Source: Erwinia pyri (lineage in GTDB: Bacteria > Pseudomonadota > Gammaproteobacteria > Enterobacterales > Enterobacteriaceae). Taken from it: a DNA stretch of 64,000 nucleotides. A program made the position numbers and the translations under genes. The first letter of the stretch is position 1. The number at the start of each line of letters is the position of its first letter. Positions 21,218 through 31,717 of this stretch are shown here, in pieces. Below the pieces are notes generated by a model that saw only the letters and a list, made by a program, of their open reading frames with translations, searched no databases and was not told the origin of the DNA. The stretch spans positions 372,001 through 436,000 of the forward strand of contig NZ_CP132353.1 of NCBI RefSeq assembly GCF_030758455.1. Reading direction: 5' to 3'.

Positions 21218-21739
21218 ATGGCAGAGAAACGCAATATCTTTCTGGTTGGGCCTATGGGTGCCGGCAAAAGCACTATTGGGCGTCAGTTAGCTCAGCAACT
21301 CAATATGGAATTTTTCGATTCCGATCAAGAAATTGAGCGACGTACCGGAGCGGATGTGGGTTGGGTGTTCGACGTCGAAGGCGAAGAAGGCTTCCGCGAT
21401 CGCGAAGAAAAAATCATCAATGAACTCACCGAGAAGCAGGGCATCGTGCTGGCTACCGGTGGCGGTTCTGTGAAATCACGCGAAACCCGCAACCGTCTTT
21501 CGGCTCGTGGCGTAGTGGTGTATCTGGAAACCACCATCGAGAAGCAGTTAGCCCGTACTCAGCGTGACAAAAAACGCCCTTTGCTGCAGGTGGAATCCCC
21601 CCCGCGCGAGGTGCTGGAAGCGCTGGCCGATGAACGTAATCCGCTTTATGAAGAGATTGCCGACGTGACGATTCGTACTGATGACCAGAGCGCTAAAGTG
21701 GTCGCGAATCAGATTATCAACATGTTGGAAAAGAGCTAA
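21218..21739 (+). CDS. aroK: Shikimate kinase 1
   Basis: Phosphorylates shikimate at the 3-hydroxyl in the shared aromatic amino-acid pathway. The start at [12 protein letters not shown] gives exactly 173 aa, the E. coli length; the upstream ATG would add 15 residues lacking similarity. Walker A is GPMGAGKST (residues 11-19), the shikimate-binding [11 protein letters not shown] follows, and LATGGGSV and RPLL are intact. It heads the cluster aroK-aroB-damX-dam-rpe-gph-trpS. Confidence 0.98.
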   Translation: MAEKRNIFLVGPMGAGKSTIGRQLAQQLNMEFFDSDQEIERRTGADVGWVFDVEGEEGFRDREEKIINELTEKQGIVLATGGGSVKSRETRNRLSARGVVVYLETTIEKQLARTQRDKKRPLLQVESPPREVLEALADERNPLYEEIADVTIRTDDQSAKVVANQIINMLEKS

Positions 21740-21791
21740 GTTCCGCTCTGACCGCCTGCGGGCCAAAGTAATAAAAAGGTGATAACGCTTC

Positions 21792-22880
21792 ATGGAGAAG
21801 ATTACCGTCACTTTGGGGGAGAGAAGTTACCCCATTACCATAGCTGCCGGATTGTTTAACGATCCGGCTTCGTTTTGGCCGCTTAAGGCGGGCGATCGGG
21901 CCATGCTGGTCACTAACCAGACGCTGGCCCCTCTCTACCTGACACCTCTTCGTCAGCAGCTGGAAAGCGCTGGCGTAGAGGTAGACCAGACGATCCTTCC
22001 CGACGGCGAGCAGTACAAGACGCTGGAGGTGATGGATCGGGTCTTTACCGCACTTCTGGAAAAACCTCACGGTCGCGATACAACCCTGATCGCCCTCGGC
22101 GGTGGGGTGATTGGCGATCTCACCGGGTTTGCGGCGGCGAGCTATCAGCGCGGCGTGCGCTTTATTCAGGTTCCTACCACGCTGCTCTCCCAGGTTGACT
22201 CCTCTGTGGGAGGAAAAACCGCCGTCAATCACCCGCTGGGTAAAAACATGATCGGCGCGTTTTATCAGCCCGCTTCCGTGGTGATCGATATCGACTGCCT
22301 GAGCACGCTGCCACCGCGTGAGCTGGCGTCTGGTCTGGCGGAAGTGATCAAATACGGCATCATTCTGGATGGCGAATTCTTTACCTGGCTGGAAAACAAT
22401 CTCGATGCTTTGCTGGCGCTTGATGCCAAAGCGATGACCTGGTGCATTCGCCGCTGCTGCGAGCTGAAAGCAGAGGTTGTGGCGGCAGACGAGCATGAGC
22501 ATGGCCAGCGTGCGTTGTTGAATCTGGGGCATACTTACGGTCACGCCATTGAAGCCCATATGGGGTACGGCAACTGGCTACACGGTGAAGCTGTGGCGGC
22601 CGGTATGGTGATGGCGGCAAGAACCGCCGAGCGTCTGGGATCGTTCTCAGCGCAGGAGACCAGCCGGATTATCGCATTGCTGCAGCGGGCAGGCTTGCCC
22701 GTTACCGGGCCGGAGAGCATGTCCGCTGAAGCCTATTTGCCGCATATGCTGCGCGACAAAAAGGTGCTGGCGGGGGAGCTGCGTCTGGTGCTGCCTCTGA
22801 CTATCGGTAAAGCGGAAGTGCGCAGCGGCGTTGCACATGATACGGTGCTGGCTGCTATTAACGACTGTCAGCCAGGCTGA
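21792..22880 (+). CDS. aroB: 3-dehydroquinate synthase
   Basis: Second enzyme of the shikimate pathway; uses NAD+ and a divalent metal to cyclise DAHP. The 362-aa protein has the E. coli length. Visible motifs include the NAD-binding [34 protein letters not shown], the metal-site Glu in [13 protein letters not shown], and HTYGHAIEA. It follows aroK by 52 bp. Confidence 0.98.
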   Translation: MEKITVTLGERSYPITIAAGLFNDPASFWPLKAGDRAMLVTNQTLAPLYLTPLRQQLESAGVEVDQTILPDGEQYKTLEVMDRVFTALLEKPHGRDTTLIALGGGVIGDLTGFAAASYQRGVRFIQVPTTLLSQVDSSVGGKTAVNHPLGKNMIGAFYQPASVVIDIDCLSTLPPRELASGLAEVIKYGIILDGEFFTWLENNLDALLALDAKAMTWCIRRCCELKAEVVAADEHEHGQRALLNLGHTYGHAIEAHMGYGNWLHGEAVAAGMVMAARTAERLGSFSAQETSRIIALLQRAGLPVTGPESMSAEAYLPHMLRDKKVLAGELRLVLPLTIGKAEVRSGVAHDTVLAAINDCQPG

Positions 22881-22969
22881 AAGCGTTAGAACGGGTTTCG
22901 GCCCAGGAACAAGTAATCCGCCAATCAGAGGGTATTGAGAGGCGTCGCTGCTCTACAGTAGGAGGTTGA

Positions 22970-23956
22970 ATGGACGAATTTAAACCGGAAGACGAGTTAA
23001 AACCTGACACCAGCGATCGCCGCCCGCAGCGGTCCCGCAAAACGTCTTCTGCCCCTAAAGTCCCGGTTTCCCGTCAGCATATGATGATGGGGATTGGTAT
23101 TCTGGTGCTGCTGCTATTGGTGATTGGCATTGGATCTGCGCTGAATTCGCCTGATGATAGCGCCAGCAAGAGCGCCCAGCAGCCTTCCACCCCTTCAGGT
23201 ACTTCTGGCGCCGGTAGCGATAAAAACATCGATCTTTCGGGCTCCTCCTCCATGAGCGGGCAGAACGGCACGCCCGCTGCGCCAGCCTCAACAGAGCAGC
23301 AGCAGCCAGCCAGCAATGCTCCGCAGGAGATCAGCGTACCGCCTATCTCTTCCACGCCCACTCAGGCTGAGCCTGTGCAGGCACCAGCGAATCAACAGCG
23401 TGTTGAACTGCCGGGCGATCTGAACAACGCACTCTCTAATCAGCAGGGGCAGGTGGATGTGGCGGCGCAGGGCGCACAGCAGAGTGGCTCATTGCCCACG
23501 GCACCCGCTACGGTAGCGCCAGGCGGCAACGTTTCTGCACCAAAAGCAGTTACCGGGCAGACTCATCAGAATCAACCCGCGGCTGTACACAAACCCGCGC
23601 CGAAGCCTGCTGCAACTGCTAAAGAGAGCAGGCCGAAAAGTAGCGCTTCTGCCAGCCATACTGCGTCCGAACCTGCCAGAGCGGCCTCTTCGGCACCGGC
23701 TGGAAGCTATACGCTCCAGCTGAGCAGTGCTTCAAGATCGGATACGCTTAACGCCTGGGCGAAGAAGCAAAACCTGAGCAGCTACCACGTCTATAAAACG
23801 ACCCGTAACGGGCAACCCTGGTATGTGCTGGTCAGCGGCTCTTACGCTACGCCAGCTGAAGCGAAGCGCGCCGTAGCTTCCCTTCCGGCCGAAGTCCGGG
23901 CAAAAAGCCCCTGGGTGAAGCCGGTCAGCCAGGTGAAAAAAGAAGCGGCTAATTAA
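22970..23956 (+). CDS. damX: Cell division protein DamX (SPOR domain)
   Basis: DamX is recruited to the division septum by binding denuded peptidoglycan glycans. The 328-aa protein has an acidic/basic cytoplasmic head, one membrane segment at about residues 38-60 (MGIGILVLLLLVIGIGSAL), a long Pro/Ala/Gln/Ser-rich periplasmic linker, and a C-terminal SPOR domain (SYTLQLSSASRSDTLNAWAK to SPWVKPVSQV, about residues 244-322). It is shorter than E. coli DamX (428 aa), mainly in the linker. It is followed by a perfect hairpin before dam. Confidence 0.94.
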   Translation: MDEFKPEDELKPDTSDRRPQRSRKTSSAPKVPVSRQHMMMGIGILVLLLLVIGIGSALNSPDDSASKSAQQPSTPSGTSGAGSDKNIDLSGSSSMSGQNGTPAAPASTEQQQPASNAPQEISVPPISSTPTQAEPVQAPANQQRVELPGDLNNALSNQQGQVDVAAQGAQQSGSLPTAPATVAPGGNVSAPKAVTGQTHQNQPAAVHKPAPKPAATAKESRPKSSASASHTASEPARAASSAPAGSYTLQLSSASRSDTLNAWAKKQNLSSYHVYKTTRNGQPWYVLVSGSYATPAEAKRAVASLPAEVRAKSPWVKPVSQVKKEAAN

Positions 23957-23989
23957 CCGCTTTCTCCCGGTATGATTTAAGCAGGAACC

Positions 23990-24013
23990 GTTAGCCCTCT
24001 TCGGAGGGCTAAC
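23990..24013 (+). other. Perfect 10-bp hairpin with TTCG loop between damX and dam
   Basis: GTTAGCCCTC (23990-23999) pairs with GAGGGCTAAC (24004-24013) around a TTCG tetraloop. No T run follows (TATTC), so it is not a standard intrinsic terminator. It sits 67 bp upstream of dam inside the operon and could act as an mRNA-stability or attenuation element. Confidence 0.8.
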
Positions 24014-24080
24014 TATTCAAAGCGCAGATATGCTGTCGGTGTAACCGCAGCCAGAAGAGTAAGTGTAATAAAACGACGGC

Positions 24081-24899
24081 ATGAAAAAAAATCGCGCTTT
24101 TTTGAAATGGGCGGGTGGCAAATACCCGCTGCTTGATGATATCCAGCGTCATCTGCCAGAAGGGGACTGCCTGATCGAGCCTTTTGTCGGGGCCGGCTCG
24201 GTGTTCCTGAACACGCATTTTCCAAGCTATGTTCTTGCGGATATCAACAGCGATCTGATTAACCTCTATAACATCGTCAAAACCCGCGTCAGCGAGTTTG
24301 TTACCGATGCCCGCGAGCTTTTTACCAGCGAGAGCAACGACTCAGAATTCTATTACGCCCGTCGTGCAGAATTTAATCGCTGCGCCGATCCTTATCGTCG
24401 CGGCCTGCTGTTTTTGTATCTGAACCGCCATTGCTACAATGGCCTGTGTCGTTACAACCTGCGCGGTGAGTTCAACGTGCCGTTTGGCCGCTATCGCAAA
24501 CCCTATTTTCCGGAAGATGAGCTCTACTGGTTCTCTGAGCGCTCGCAGAATGCGACCTTTGTCTGTGAATCGTACGATGTTACCCTTAACCGGGCGCCGC
24601 AAGGGGCGGTAGTCTATTGCGATCCTCCCTATGCGCCGCTGTCGGCCACGGCGAACTTCACCGCCTACCACACCAACAGCTTCAGCCTGCTGCAACAGCA
24701 GCATCTGGCGGAGCTGGCAGAGAAGCTGGCCGCTGAAAGTCGTATACCGGTGCTGATTTCTAATCACGATACCCCGCTGACCAGGGTCTGGTACCAGGCA
24801 GCCGAGCTGCATCAAATCAAGGCGCGGCGTTCAATCAGCCGCAACAGTAACGGACGTAATCAGGTGGATGAACTGCTGGCGCTGTTTGCCAGCAAATAA
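24081..24899 (+). CDS. dam: DNA adenine methylase Dam (GATC)
   Basis: Methylates adenine N6 in GATC, used in mismatch repair, replication control and gene regulation. The 272-aa protein starts MKKNRAFLKWAGGKYPLLDD, as in E. coli. Motif I is FVGAGSVF (about residues 35-42), the DPPY catalytic motif lies near residue 181, and YNGLCRYNLRGEFNVPFGRY is conserved. No clear Shine-Dalgarno precedes the ATG, which may keep Dam levels low. It lies between damX and rpe, as in E. coli. Confidence 0.98.
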   Translation: MKKNRAFLKWAGGKYPLLDDIQRHLPEGDCLIEPFVGAGSVFLNTHFPSYVLADINSDLINLYNIVKTRVSEFVTDARELFTSESNDSEFYYARRAEFNRCADPYRRGLLFLYLNRHCYNGLCRYNLRGEFNVPFGRYRKPYFPEDELYWFSERSQNATFVCESYDVTLNRAPQGAVVYCDPPYAPLSATANFTAYHTNSFSLLQQQHLAELAEKLAAESRIPVLISNHDTPLTRVWYQAAELHQIKARRSISRNSNGRNQVDELLALFASK

Positions 24900-24947
24900 C
24901 CCTCAACTGCGGTACGTGCCGTAAGGCGCGCTAATTGGGAGAAATGG

Positions 24948-25634
24948 ATGAAACAGTTTTTAATTGCCCCATCAATTCTGTCTGCTGACTTTGCCCGTCT
25001 GGGCGAAGATACGGCGAAAGCGCTGGCCGCCGGTGGCGATGTTGTGCATTTTGACGTGATGGATAACCATTACGTTCCCAACCTGACCATGGGCCCGATG
25101 GTGCTGAAAGCGCTGCGTGACTACGGCATTACCGCTCCCATTGACGTGCATATGATGGTGAAACCGGTGGACAGACTGATCCCCGACTTCGCCAAAGCGG
25201 GTGCCAGCTACATCACCTTCCATCCGGAAGCCTCTGATCACGTTGACCGCTCGCTGCAGCTGATCAAAGAGCATGGCTGCAAAGCTGGCCTGGTATTTAA
25301 TCCGGCGACCCCGCTCAGCTACCTTGATTTTGTGATGGATAAGCTGGATGTTATTTTGCTGATGTCGGTTAATCCGGGCTTTGGCGGACAATCCTTTATT
25401 CCCGGCACGCTGGATAAGCTGCGCCAGGTTCGTAAGCTGATCGATCAAAGCGGCTATGACATTCGCCTGGAAGTGGACGGCGGCGTGAAGGCTGAAAACA
25501 TTGGCGAAATTGCCGCAGCGGGCGCAGATATGTTTGTTGCCGGCTCCGCCATCTTTGGCAAACCCGATTATAAAAAAGTGATCGACGACATGCGCACCGA
25601 ACTGGAGAAGTCACGTCATGGCTCATTTCACTAA
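24948..25634 (+). CDS. rpe: Ribulose-phosphate 3-epimerase
   Basis: Interconverts D-ribulose 5-phosphate and D-xylulose 5-phosphate in the pentose phosphate pathway. The 228-aa TIM barrel shows [16 protein letters not shown], the metal-site [32 protein letters not shown] and EVDGGV. A good GGGAGAA site precedes the ATG. Its last 17 nt overlap gph. Confidence 0.98.
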   Translation: MKQFLIAPSILSADFARLGEDTAKALAAGGDVVHFDVMDNHYVPNLTMGPMVLKALRDYGITAPIDVHMMVKPVDRLIPDFAKAGASYITFHPEASDHVDRSLQLIKEHGCKAGLVFNPATPLSYLDFVMDKLDVILLMSVNPGFGGQSFIPGTLDKLRQVRKLIDQSGYDIRLEVDGGVKAENIGEIAAAGADMFVAGSAIFGKPDYKKVIDDMRTELEKSRHGSFH

Positions 25635-26295
25635 AGTTCGCGCGCTGGCATTCGATCTTGACGGCACGCTTATCGACAGCGCGCCGGGTTTAACCAGCGC
25701 TGTCGATGCCGCATTAACGTCGCTCAGCCTTCCTGCTGCAGGCATCGAGCGGGTTTCCACCTGGATCGGTAACGGCGCTGATATTCTGATTGAGCGGGCG
25801 CTGACCTGGGCGCTGGGTCATGCGCCGGAAGGTGAGCTGATTCGCGATGCGCGCGTGCTGCTTGATAAGCACTATGCCACCACTATCGAAAGCGGCAGCA
25901 AGCTGTTCCCTGGCGTGAAGGAAGGGCTAGCGGCGCTGGCTGAGAAAGGCCTGCCGATGGCCATTGTCACCAACAAGCCAACGCCTTTTGTCGCGCCGCT
26001 GCTCGCCTCGTTAGGGATTGCGGAGTACTTCTCGCTGATCGTCGGTGGAGACGATGTGGTAGCGAAAAAGCCGCATCCTGCGCCTCTGTTCCTGGTGTTG
26101 GGCAAATTTGGCCTGTTGCAGGAGGAGCTGGTGTTTGTCGGCGACTCGCGAAATGATATTCTTGCCGCTCAGGCAGCAGGATGTCCCTGCGTCGGCATGA
26201 CCTTCGGATACAACTACGGTGAGCCGATTGCCACCAGCCAGCCAACCGTTGTACTGGATCACTTTACCGATTTGTTGCCCGCTTTAGGGCTGTAA
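25618..26295 (+). CDS. gph: Phosphoglycolate phosphatase
   Basis: HAD-family enzyme that removes 2-phosphoglycolate, for example from DNA repair of oxidised ends. The 225-aa protein has the HAD motif [12 protein letters not shown] (residues 11-21), motif II VTNKP, motif III Lys in KKPHPAP and motif IV VGDSRND. The start lies inside rpe (17-nt overlap), consistent with translational coupling, and trpS follows 17 bp after its stop. Confidence 0.97.
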   Translation: MAHFTKVRALAFDLDGTLIDSAPGLTSAVDAALTSLSLPAAGIERVSTWIGNGADILIERALTWALGHAPEGELIRDARVLLDKHYATTIESGSKLFPGVKEGLAALAEKGLPMAIVTNKPTPFVAPLLASLGIAEYFSLIVGGDDVVAKKPHPAPLFLVLGKFGLLQEELVFVGDSRNDILAAQAAGCPCVGMTFGYNYGEPIATSQPTVVLDHFTDLLPALGL

Positions 26296-26312
26296 TTATC
26301 AGGACGAAAAAC

Positions 26313-27314
26313 ATGAAACCCATCGTATTTAGCGGCGCACAGCCATCCGGCGAACTGACCATTGGTAATTATATGGGTGCGCTGCGTCAGTGGGTCAGCA
26401 TGCAGGATACCCATGACTGCATCTACTGCATCGTTGATCTGCATGCCATCACCGTCCGTCAGGATCCTCAGGCGCTGCGTAAAGCCACGCTGGATACGCT
26501 GGCGCTCTATCTGGCCTGCGGTATCGACCCGCAAAAGAGCACTATCTTTGTGCAGTCGCACGTGCCTGAACATACTCAGCTGGGCTGGATCCTGAACTGT
26601 TACACCTATTTCGGCGAACTGAGCCGCATGACGCAGTTCAAAGATAAGTCTGCCCGCTATGAAGAGAACATCAACGCCGGACTGTTCGACTACCCGGTGC
26701 TGATGGCAGCCGATATCCTGCTCTATCAAACCACCCAGGTGCCGGTGGGCGAAGATCAGAAGCAGCATCTGGAGCTGAGCCGCGACGTGGCCGCCCGCTT
26801 TAACGCGCTCTATGGCGAGGTGTTTAAGGTGCCGGAGCCGTTTATCCCGAAATCGGGTGCGCGCGTGATGTCACTGCTGGAACCGACGAAAAAGATGTCC
26901 AAGTCAGACGATAACCGTAATAACGTGATTGGCCTGCTGGAAGATCCGAAATCGGTAGTGAAGAAGATCAAGCGGGCGATGACCGACGGCGACGAGCCGC
27001 CGGTGGTGCGTTATGACATCAAAAACAAGGCTGGCGTCTCTAACCTGCTGGATATTCTCTCAGGCGTGACCGGTAAAAGCATTCCTGAACTGGAACAGCA
27101 GTTTGAGGGGCAGATGTATGGTCATCTGAAAGGAGCCGTGGCTGATGCGGTATCCGGGATGCTGATTGATCTGCAGGAGCGGTACAACCGCTACCGCAGC
27201 GATGAAGCCCTGCTGGAGCAGGTGATGCGTGATGGCGCGACTAAAGCGCGTGCACAGGCTCAGGAAACGCTGAAGAAGGTTTATGAAGCCGTGGGCTTTG
27301 TCGCTCAGCCTTAA
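26313..27314 (+). CDS. trpS: Tryptophanyl-tRNA synthetase
   Basis: Charges tRNA-Trp; class I synthetase. The 333-aa protein has the signature region [17 protein letters not shown] (HIGH-type TIGN) near residues 7-23 and KKMSKSDDN near residue 194 (KMSKS loop). It is the last gene of the aroK cluster and is followed by a hairpin terminator before convergent cysG. Confidence 0.98.
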   Translation: MKPIVFSGAQPSGELTIGNYMGALRQWVSMQDTHDCIYCIVDLHAITVRQDPQALRKATLDTLALYLACGIDPQKSTIFVQSHVPEHTQLGWILNCYTYFGELSRMTQFKDKSARYEENINAGLFDYPVLMAADILLYQTTQVPVGEDQKQHLELSRDVAARFNALYGEVFKVPEPFIPKSGARVMSLLEPTKKMSKSDDNRNNVIGLLEDPKSVVKKIKRAMTDGDEPPVVRYDIKNKAGVSNLLDILSGVTGKSIPELEQQFEGQMYGHLKGAVADAVSGMLIDLQERYNRYRSDEALLEQVMRDGATKARAQAQETLKKVYEAVGFVAQP

Positions 27315-27330
27315 GCGTGGACTGAAGAGG

Positions 27331-27367
27331 AACCAGAAGCGGCGTTACGCGGTTTCTGGTTTCTCCT
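27331..27367 (+). terminator. Hairpin terminator after trpS
   Basis: AACCAGAA (27331-27338) pairs with TTCTGGTT (27354-27361) with a further short GC stem inside; a pyrimidine-rich TCTCCTTCT follows. It lies 10 bp before the 3' end of convergent cysG. Confidence 0.6.
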
Positions 27368-27376
27368 TCTGAAGAT

Positions 27377-28753
27377 TTAAAACCAGCGCAGTTTCTCCCT
27401 TAGCGCCACCACGCGCCCTACGATAATCAGTGAAGGGCTGCTGGCTGCGGCAGCCAGCGTGGCCAGCGCGTGCAGTTCTCCACTGACAACCCGCTGTTGT
27501 GTTGAGGTTCCCCGCTCCACAATGGCGACCGGCATATCGGCTGACATACCGTGCTCAAGCAGCTGATGCTGGATCTCTCCCGCCTGTGCCAGCCCCATAT
27601 AAAACACCAGCGTCTGCTTTTCCGCCGCAAGATTTTTCCAGTCCAGTCCGCCATCGGCCTGAACATGCCCTGTTACCAGACGTACGCTTTGCGCATAATC
27701 GCGATGGGTCAGCGGGATCCCGCTATAGGCTGAGCAGCCGGAAGCGGCGGTAATACCGGGCACCACGGAAAAGGGGATATTTGCCGCCAGCAGCGCTTCC
27801 AGCTCTTCAGCGCCACGGCCAAAGATAAAGGGATCGCCCCCTTTCAGGCGCACCACACGCTTGCCCCGCTGCGCCTGCTCCAGCAGCAGCTGATTGATCG
27901 ACTCCTGAGGGACGCAGTGAAAGCCCGCCCGTTTCCCCACGAAGATGCGCTCTGCATCGCGTCTGACCAGCTCAAGAATTTCATCCGATACCAGCCGGTC
28001 ATAGACCACCACATCCGCCTGCTGGATCTGCTGCAGCCCTTTCAGCGTCAGCAGACCGGCATCGCCAGGCCCGGCGCCAACCAGCACCACTTCGCCTCTC
28101 TCTTCCAGCGGGGTGGCAAACAGCGTTTCGGTCAGCTGTTCAACCTGAGCAGACTGCCCGTTAGCCAGGGCCTGGGCCAGACGATCGTGGCTGAAGAGCT
28201 TCTCCCAAAAACGACGCCGCTGCCCGATTTCTGAGAAGCTGTTTTTAACGCGCTGACGGAGCGAACCCGCATAAGCAGCCGCTTTTCCCAGATGCTGAGG
28301 CAGCAGGGCTTCGATCTTCTCCCGCAGCAGCCTCGCCATCACCGGCGCTTTACCCCCGCTGGAAACGGCCACTATCAGCGGCGAACGGTCAACGATGGAA
28401 GGCATAATGGCGCTGGCCTGCTCCGGTGCATCCACCACGTTGCAAAAAATTTGCCTGGCCTCCGCGCAGGCGCTGACGTGCTGATTCATGGCTGCGTCGT
28501 CAGTAGCGGCAATGACCAGCCAGCAGCCTGCAAGCATGTCGGGATGGAAGTTTCCGGGCAAAAGGGCCAGCTCGCCCTGCTGCTGCCAGAGAGTAAACGG
28601 GGGAGAGAAGTAGGTTGAGCAGACCCGCAGGTCTGCCCCCGCTTTCAGTAACAGACGGGCTTTACGTTCTGCCACCTCGCCACCGCCAACCAGCAGGCAG
28701 GCCCGGTTACGCAGCTGACAAAAGAGAGGAAGATAATCCACAGCAAGGCTCAC
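27377..28753 (-). CDS. cysG: Siroheme synthase CysG (methyltransferase/dehydrogenase/ferrochelatase)
   Basis: Makes siroheme from uroporphyrinogen III for nitrite and sulfite reductases. In the 458-aa protein the N-terminal precorrin-2 dehydrogenase/ferrochelatase part has the NAD-binding [13 protein letters not shown] (residues 22-34) and the serine in [18 protein letters not shown]. The C-terminal SUMT methyltransferase starts near residue 216 with [15 protein letters not shown] and contains GDPFIFGRG and [10 protein letters not shown]. It follows nirD after 49 bp; nirC, present between them in E. coli, is absent. Confidence 0.98.
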   Translation of the reverse strand: MSLAVDYLPLFCQLRNRACLLVGGGEVAERKARLLLKAGADLRVCSTYFSPPFTLWQQQGELALLPGNFHPDMLAGCWLVIAATDDAAMNQHVSACAEARQIFCNVVDAPEQASAIMPSIVDRSPLIVAVSSGGKAPVMARLLREKIEALLPQHLGKAAAYAGSLRQRVKNSFSEIGQRRRFWEKLFSHDRLAQALANGQSAQVEQLTETLFATPLEERGEVVLVGAGPGDAGLLTLKGLQQIQQADVVVYDRLVSDEILELVRRDAERIFVGKRAGFHCVPQESINQLLLEQAQRGKRVVRLKGGDPFIFGRGAEELEALLAANIPFSVVPGITAASGCSAYSGIPLTHRDYAQSVRLVTGHVQADGGLDWKNLAAEKQTLVFYMGLAQAGEIQHQLLEHGMSADMPVAIVERGTSTQQRVVSGELHALATLAAAASSPSLIIVGRVVALREKLRWF

Positions 28754-28758
28754 TTAAG

Positions 28759-28781
28759 AAAAGGGCCGCCAGAGGGCGGCC
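28759..28781 (-). terminator. Hairpin between nirD and cysG (partial terminator/attenuator)
   Basis: On the minus strand GGCCGCC (28781-28775) pairs with GGCGGCC (28770-28764) and is followed by CTTTTCTT. The stem lies in the 49-bp gap between nirD and cysG and could reduce read-through from the nitrite-inducible nirBD promoter. Confidence 0.6.
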
Positions 28782-28802
28782 AGAGCGCCAGTCAGCGCAG
28801 CT

Positions 28803-29129
28803 TCAGACAGCAATCTCTACCAGCCCCTCCCGCACGCGGGCGGGATAGCTGGCTACGGAGTGGCTTTCATCCTCCATGCAGAGACCATCCTGCAGGCGAA
28901 AACGCTGTTTTTTCAGCGGGCTGGCTATCCACAGCGTCTGCTGATGCTCCGCGATAATGCCGCGTGACAACACGCTTGCCTGAGCGAAAGGATCGATATT
29001 ACTCAGCGCAAACACCGTGTCATCGGCCCGCGGGCGGAACAGGGCTATCTGCAAATCGTTCACTTTAGCGCAGACGCCGGTAGCGGGCAGAATGCTCTCC
29101 AGCGGGCAGATGGGATACCAGTGACTCAT
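28803..29129 (-). CDS. nirD: Nitrite reductase (NADH) small subunit
   Basis: Small subunit of the cytoplasmic NADH-dependent assimilatory/detoxifying nitrite reductase. The 108-aa protein has the Rieske-like fold of the family (VFALSNIDPFAQASVLSRGI and VASYPARVREGLVEI) without the usual Rieske Cys/His pairs, as expected for NirD. It overlaps nirB by 4 nt. Confidence 0.96.
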   Translation of the reverse strand: MSHWYPICPLESILPATGVCAKVNDLQIALFRPRADDTVFALSNIDPFAQASVLSRGIIAEHQQTLWIASPLKKQRFRLQDGLCMEDESHSVASYPARVREGLVEIAV

Positions 29130-31660
29130 GATTGTTCCTCCAGGAGTACCACAGAAATGCGCTCTGCAGGACGGGCAGGGCGATGCTGCTCCCGCTCGGG
29201 TACAGACTGAACCAGCGGATCGCGCTGTGGAGTGTTAATGAAGTGAGCGAAACGCGCACGTTGGCGCGGATCCTCAACGGTTTCTTTCCATTCACAGGTT
29301 ACCTGCTCGCGGAGGCAGGCGACTTCGGCTTCCAGCTGGCTGTTCAGCCCCAGCTTGTCATGGATAATGACCTGTTTGAGATAATCGATGCCGCCTTCCA
29401 GACTTTCCAGCCACAGCGAGGTGCGCTGCAGCTTATCGGCAGTGCGGATATAAAACATCATAAACCGGTCGAGATAAGCGATCAGCGTCTGCTCATCCAG
29501 ATCCGCTGCCAGCAAATCCGCATGCCGTGGCTTCATGCCGCCGTTACCGGCTACATAGAGATTCCAGCCTTTTTCGGTGGCGATGATCCCCACATCTTTG
29601 CCCTGCGCTTCTGCACACTCCCGGGTACAACCGGAGACGCCAAATTTCATTTTATGCGGCGTGCGGATGCCCTTGTAGCGGTTTTCCAGCATGACCCCCA
29701 GTCCGGCGCTGTCGCCAACGCCAAAACGGCACCAGCTGCTGCCCACGCAGGTTTTTGCCATCCGCAGCGCTTTGGCATAGGCGTGACCAGTCTCAAAACC
29801 AGCGGCGATAAGTTCAGACCAGATGGCGGGCAGATCGTCCTTCTGCGCGCCAAACAGCCCGATGCGCTGTGAGCCGGTAATCTTGGTATAGAGGTTATAG
29901 CGACGGCCAACTTCACCAATCGCAACCAGACCTTCCGGGGTGATCTCTCCTCCGGCGGAGCGGGGGATCACGGAGTAGGTGCCATCTTTTTGAATATTGC
30001 CAAGGAACAGGTCGTTACTGTCCTGCAGCGGCGTATGTTCCGCTTTCAGCACGTAATCGTTCCAGCAGGAGGCGAGCAGCGAACCTATCGTCGGTTTGCA
30101 CACTTCACAGCCGTAGCCCTGACCATATTTCTTCAGCAGCTGATCAAAGGTTTTGATCTCCTCCACACGGATCAGGTGGTAAAGCTCCTGACGGGAGTAG
30201 CGGAAGTGTTCACACAGGTGGTGGTTGACCTCAATACCCTGACGGCTGAGTTCCGCATTCAGCACCTGGGTCATTAACGGTACGCAACCACCGCAGCCTG
30301 TGCCCGCTTTGGTTTCTGCCTTGAGCGCGGCAACGGTATGGCAACCTCCTTGCACTGCGGCGATCAGATCGCCCTTCGTCACATCAAAGCAGGAGCAGAT
30401 TTGCGCCGTATCGGGTAAAGAGTCCACGCCGATAGCGGGCTTGCTGCCTGCATGGGCGGGCAGGATCAGCGCGTCGGGGTTTTCAGGCAGCTCAATCGCA
30501 TTAAGCATCAGCTGCAGCAGGTTGCCATAGTCGCTGGTATCACCAACCAGCACGGCGCCCAGCAGCGTTTTGTTATCCTCGCTGACCACCAGACGCTTAT
30601 AAACTTCCTTGCTCTCATCCAGATAAACGTAACTTCTGGCGCCCGGCGTCCGGCCATGCGCATCGCCAATGCCGCCAACGTCCACGCCCAGCAGTTTAAG
30701 TTTGGCGCTCATATCCGCACCGGTGAACGCATTCTCCTTGCCCAGCAGATGATCGCAGGCAACCTGCGCCATTTTGTAACCTGGCGCGACCAGCCCGTAA
30801 ATGCGGTTTTGCCAGGCAGCGCATTCGCCGATAGCGTAGATATCCGCATCCGCCGTCAGGCAGCGATCGTCAATCAGCACGCCGCCACGCTGGCCAAGCG
30901 GCAGATTACTCTGTCTGGCCAGCTTGTCCTGCGGGCGGATACCGGTTGAGAAGACGATAAAATCGATATCCAGCTCGCTGCCATCGGCAAACTGCATGGT
31001 TTTGCCGCCAGCGGGCCGGTCAACAATGCGTTGCGTATTTTTGCTGGTATGGACCTGCACGCCCATGCGTTCGATTTTTTTCCTGAGCTGATCGCCGCCC
31101 AGCGGATCAAGCTGTTCGGCCATCAGCCCGGAAGCGAATTCGACAACGTGGGTCTCAATACCGAGATTTTTTAAGGCACCGGCCGCTTCCAGCCCCAGCA
31201 GCCCACCGCCCACTACGGCGCCGCGCTTGCTGCGCCGGGCGCAGGCTTCAATGGCATTGAGATCTTCAATAGTACGATAGACAAAACAGTCCTGACCGTC
31301 TGCTCCGGCAATGGGCGGCACCCACGGGTAGGAGCCGGTGGCGATAACCAGCTTGTCATACTGCACCGCGCGTCCGGTACTGGAGTGGATCACTTTTTCC
31401 TGACGATTCAGGGTGATCGCCCGCTCGCCAACCAGCACTTCAATCTGGTTTTTCTGATAGAAATCATCGCGGACCAGCGAAAGCTCTTCAGCCGTATGGT
31501 GCGAGAAGTAGGCGGAAAGGTGCACGCGGTCATAGGCCACGCGGGGTTCTTCGCAGAAGACGGTGATGGCAAACTGGCCGGGCGCCGCTTTTTCAACCAG
31601 CTCTTCGATTAACCGGTGGCCCACCATGCCGTTGCCAATAATGACGAGTCGGGTGCTCAT
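29126..31660 (-). CDS. nirB: Nitrite reductase (NADH) large subunit
   Basis: Reduces nitrite to ammonium with NADH in the cytoplasm. The 844-aa protein has an N-terminal FAD/NADH oxidoreductase half (IIGNGMVGHRLIEELV near residue 7), a BFD-type [2Fe-2S] segment (CSCFDVTKGD...CGGC, about residues 425-465), and a C-terminal sulfite/nitrite reductase half with siroheme/[4Fe-4S] cysteines in GSSWCRFG and SGCTREC (about residues 635-685). The promoter upstream carries FNR and NarL/NarP sites. Confidence 0.98.
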   Translation of the reverse strand: MSTRLVIIGNGMVGHRLIEELVEKAAPGQFAITVFCEEPRVAYDRVHLSAYFSHHTAEELSLVRDDFYQKNQIEVLVGERAITLNRQEKVIHSSTGRAVQYDKLVIATGSYPWVPPIAGADGQDCFVYRTIEDLNAIEACARRSKRGAVVGGGLLGLEAAGALKNLGIETHVVEFASGLMAEQLDPLGGDQLRKKIERMGVQVHTSKNTQRIVDRPAGGKTMQFADGSELDIDFIVFSTGIRPQDKLARQSNLPLGQRGGVLIDDRCLTADADIYAIGECAAWQNRIYGLVAPGYKMAQVACDHLLGKENAFTGADMSAKLKLLGVDVGGIGDAHGRTPGARSYVYLDESKEVYKRLVVSEDNKTLLGAVLVGDTSDYGNLLQLMLNAIELPENPDALILPAHAGSKPAIGVDSLPDTAQICSCFDVTKGDLIAAVQGGCHTVAALKAETKAGTGCGGCVPLMTQVLNAELSRQGIEVNHHLCEHFRYSRQELYHLIRVEEIKTFDQLLKKYGQGYGCEVCKPTIGSLLASCWNDYVLKAEHTPLQDSNDLFLGNIQKDGTYSVIPRSAGGEITPEGLVAIGEVGRRYNLYTKITGSQRIGLFGAQKDDLPAIWSELIAAGFETGHAYAKALRMAKTCVGSSWCRFGVGDSAGLGVMLENRYKGIRTPHKMKFGVSGCTRECAEAQGKDVGIIATEKGWNLYVAGNGGMKPRHADLLAADLDEQTLIAYLDRFMMFYIRTADKLQRTSLWLESLEGGIDYLKQVIIHDKLGLNSQLEAEVACLREQVTCEWKETVEDPRQRARFAHFINTPQRDPLVQSVPEREQHRPARPAERISVVLLEEQS

Positions 31661-31717
31661 ATTTGCCTCACAATGCTATGTATTGTGGCTACAATAGCGC
31701 GCCAGAACCCCCACTTA

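Noticed and set aside
21717-22559. 280-codon minus-strand frame opposite aroB
   Set aside because: Shadow of aroB; no domain recognised.
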